This document shows positions 62,758 through 64,000 of a DNA stretch of 64,000 nucleotides, piece after piece. Positions within the stretch are counted from its first letter, which is position 1. Every line of letters begins with the position of its first letter. The position numbers and the translations under genes are program-made. Origin of the DNA: Kushneria sinocarnis (lineage in GTDB: Bacteria > Pseudomonadota > Gammaproteobacteria > Pseudomonadales > Halomonadaceae). The notes beneath the pieces were generated by a model, which was not told the DNA's origin, searched no databases, and saw nothing but the letters and a program-made list of their open reading frames with translations. The stretch lies in NCBI RefSeq assembly GCF_003633775.1, contig NZ_RBIN01000003.1, forward strand, positions 1-64,000, written 5' to 3'.

Positions 62758-63513
62758 ATGGATCACATGATTTATACCGCCCTGTCCGGGGCCAAACAGA
62801 CCCTTGAACGCCAGTCGGTGGTGGCCAACAACATGGCCAATGCGTCGACGCCCGGCTTTCGCGCCGAGCTCTCCGCCTACCGGGCAGTGCCGGTCAACGG
62901 GGTGGGGCTTGCCACCCGCGCCATCGTCGCCGACAGCACACCCGGCTCCGATTTCCAGACCGGCACCATTCAGGCCACCGGGCGGGCGCTGGATGTCGCC
63001 ATAGATGGCCAGGGCTGGCTGGCGGTGCAGTCGCCGGATGGCAGTGAAGGCTATACCCGCGGCGGTGGGCTGCAGGTCGATTCGACCGGCATCCTGCGCT
63101 CCAACGGCCACGCCGTGCTCGGTGAGGATGGCCCGATCGTGATGCCGCTGGGAGCCGAGGATGTCTCGGTCGCCGGTGATGGCACCATCTCCGCCGTCGC
63201 GGCCGGTGGTCAGCCCAACACGCGCGCCGAAATCGGTCGTCTCAAGCTGGTCAACCCGGCCGAAGACGGACTGATGCGTGGCGAGGACGGGCTCTTCCAT
63301 ATCCGCACCGGGGATGGCCAGCCGGCTGCGGCCCAGCCGCTGGATGAGGGTGTCCGGTTGGTCAGTGGGGCCATTGAATCGAGCAATGTCAATCCGACCG
63401 AAGCGATGGTGGCCATGATCGATAACGCGCGGCGTTTCGAAATGCAGATGAAGATGCTGCAGAGCGCCGACGAGAACGCCCAGAGAGCCAATTCGCTGCT
63501 CTCGCTGAGCTGA
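62758..63513 (+). CDS. flgF: Flagellar proximal rod protein FlgF
   Basis: A rod protein. It begins MDHMIYTALSGAKQTLERQSVVANNMANASTPGFRAEL, with the family motif, and has the ALDVAIDGQGWLAVQSPDG and YTRGGGLQVDSTGILRSNGHAVLGEDG segments. The C-terminal SSNVNPTEAMVAMIDNARRFEMQMKMLQSADENAQRANSLLSLS is the D0 helix. Length 251, identical to E. coli FlgF. GGAG precedes the start. A small hairpin (63539-63555) precedes flgG. Confidence 0.97.
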   Translation: MDHMIYTALSGAKQTLERQSVVANNMANASTPGFRAELSAYRAVPVNGVGLATRAIVADSTPGSDFQTGTIQATGRALDVAIDGQGWLAVQSPDGSEGYTRGGGLQVDSTGILRSNGHAVLGEDGPIVMPLGAEDVSVAGDGTISAVAAGGQPNTRAEIGRLKLVNPAEDGLMRGEDGLFHIRTGDGQPAAAQPLDEGVRLVSGAIESSNVNPTEAMVAMIDNARRFEMQMKMLQSADENAQRANSLLSLS

Positions 63514-63570
63514 CAAACACGCTGATTTGCTGAATGCATGCTCCCCGCGGGAGCACATGGAGAACCCCTG

Positions 63571-64000
63571 ATGATTCGTTCACTCTGGATTGCCAAGACC
63601 GGTCTTGACGCCCAGCAGACCAACATGGACGTCATTTCCAACAACCTGGCCAACGTCTCGACCAACGGCTTCAAGAAATCGCGTGCGGTGTTCGAGGATC
63701 TGCTCTATCAGAACATGCGCCAGCCGGGTTCGATGTCATCGGTGCAGACCAACCTGCCCTCGGGGTTGCAGGTCGGTACCGGGGTGCGGCCGGTCGCCAC
63801 CGAGCGGCTGCACACCCAGGGCAACCTCGAGCAGACCGGCAATTCCAAGGATGTGGCGATCAACGGTCGCGGCTTCTTTGCCGTGCAGATGCCGGACGGG
63901 ACCTCCTCGTATACCCGCGATGGCTCCTTCCAGCTCAATGAAAACGGTCAGCTGGTGACGGCCAACGGCTTCCCGATCGAGCCCGGCATCGTGGTGCCGC
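63571..64000 (+). CDS. flgG: Flagellar distal rod protein FlgG (5' part, cut by window edge)
   Basis: The first 143 codons of the distal rod protein. [20 protein letters not shown] and [25 protein letters not shown] are the family start, and [42 protein letters not shown] is typical. The rest (normally about 260 residues) lies beyond the window. It follows flgF after 57 bases. flgHIJKL presumably continue. Confidence 0.97.
   Translation, partial: MIRSLWIAKTGLDAQQTNMDVISNNLANVSTNGFKKSRAVFEDLLYQNMRQPGSMSSVQTNLPSGLQVGTGVRPVATERLHTQGNLEQTGNSKDVAINGRGFFAVQMPDGTSSYTRDGSFQLNENGQLVTANGFPIEPGIVVP

Noticed and set aside
1-64000. CRISPR array, prophage or transposase
   Set aside because: No regularly spaced repeats, integrase, capsid or transposase genes were found on either strand.

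Overview
The window looks like chromosomal DNA of a motile gammaproteobacterium, most likely a halomonad (Halomonas/Kushneria/Chromohalobacter type). Three things point there. An enteric-style flagellar and chemotaxis block led by flhDC sits beside a Pseudomonas-style MvaT nucleoid protein. The met, glp, moa and apt genes read as gammaproteobacterial. A moderately GC-rich backbone contains an AT-richer polysaccharide cluster. The genus is inferred from gene content only; no 16S sequence or database search was available.

Layout. (1) 1-3.5 kb: glycerol uptake, with glpR divergent from glpK-glpF and GlpR-like operators between them. (2) 3.5-7.4 kb: two identical tandem tRNA-Val(GAC) genes, then on the minus strand msrC and the methionine importer metNIQ. 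metNIQ is preceded by a clear sigma-70 promoter and a SAM-II type riboswitch. (3) 7.4-10.7 kb: ribE, then base salvage and uracil repair (apt, gpt, ung, upp). (4) 10.8-14.3 kb: a tightly overlapping molybdenum cofactor operon, mobA-mobB-moaCD-moaE-moaA, with MoaC and MoaD fused in one frame. (5) 14.4-20.1 kb: housekeeping and regulatory genes: an H-NS-like protein with an AT-hook tail, an RNase J-like nuclease, purU, dinB, a YrbL-like protein and mvaT.

(6) 20.1-36.7 kb: exopolysaccharide locus. yjbFGH-type genes (gfcB, gfcC, yjbH) run leftward. An opposing operon runs rightward with a Wza-type exporter, a Wzc-type tyrosine kinase, an initiating phosphoglycosyltransferase, five or so glycosyltransferases and an EpsG-like polymerase. 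A perfect 12-base ops (JUMPstart) element 43 bases before wza suggests RfaH-type antitermination. No Wzx flippase or Wzb phosphatase is visible. cysQ follows.

(7) 37.7-64 kb: flagella and chemotaxis. fliD-fliS-fliT-fliK-like-fhlB comes first, behind a sigma-28 promoter. It is followed by flhDC, motAB-cheAW, a PAS-containing chemoreceptor ending in EWETF, cheR-cheD-cheB-cheY-cheZ, flhB-flhA-flhE, then flgN-flgM-flgA on the minus strand and flgBCDEFG on the plus strand. flgG runs off the right edge. The order is that of enteric bacteria with cheD inserted and fliD-associated genes moved next to flhDC.

The most interesting signals are regulatory: the SAM-II riboswitch with a leader frame that ends on the metN start codon, the ops element of the EPS operon, the MoaC-MoaD fusion with a possible internal start, and the H-NS-like protein whose DNA-binding domain is replaced by an AT-hook-like tail.
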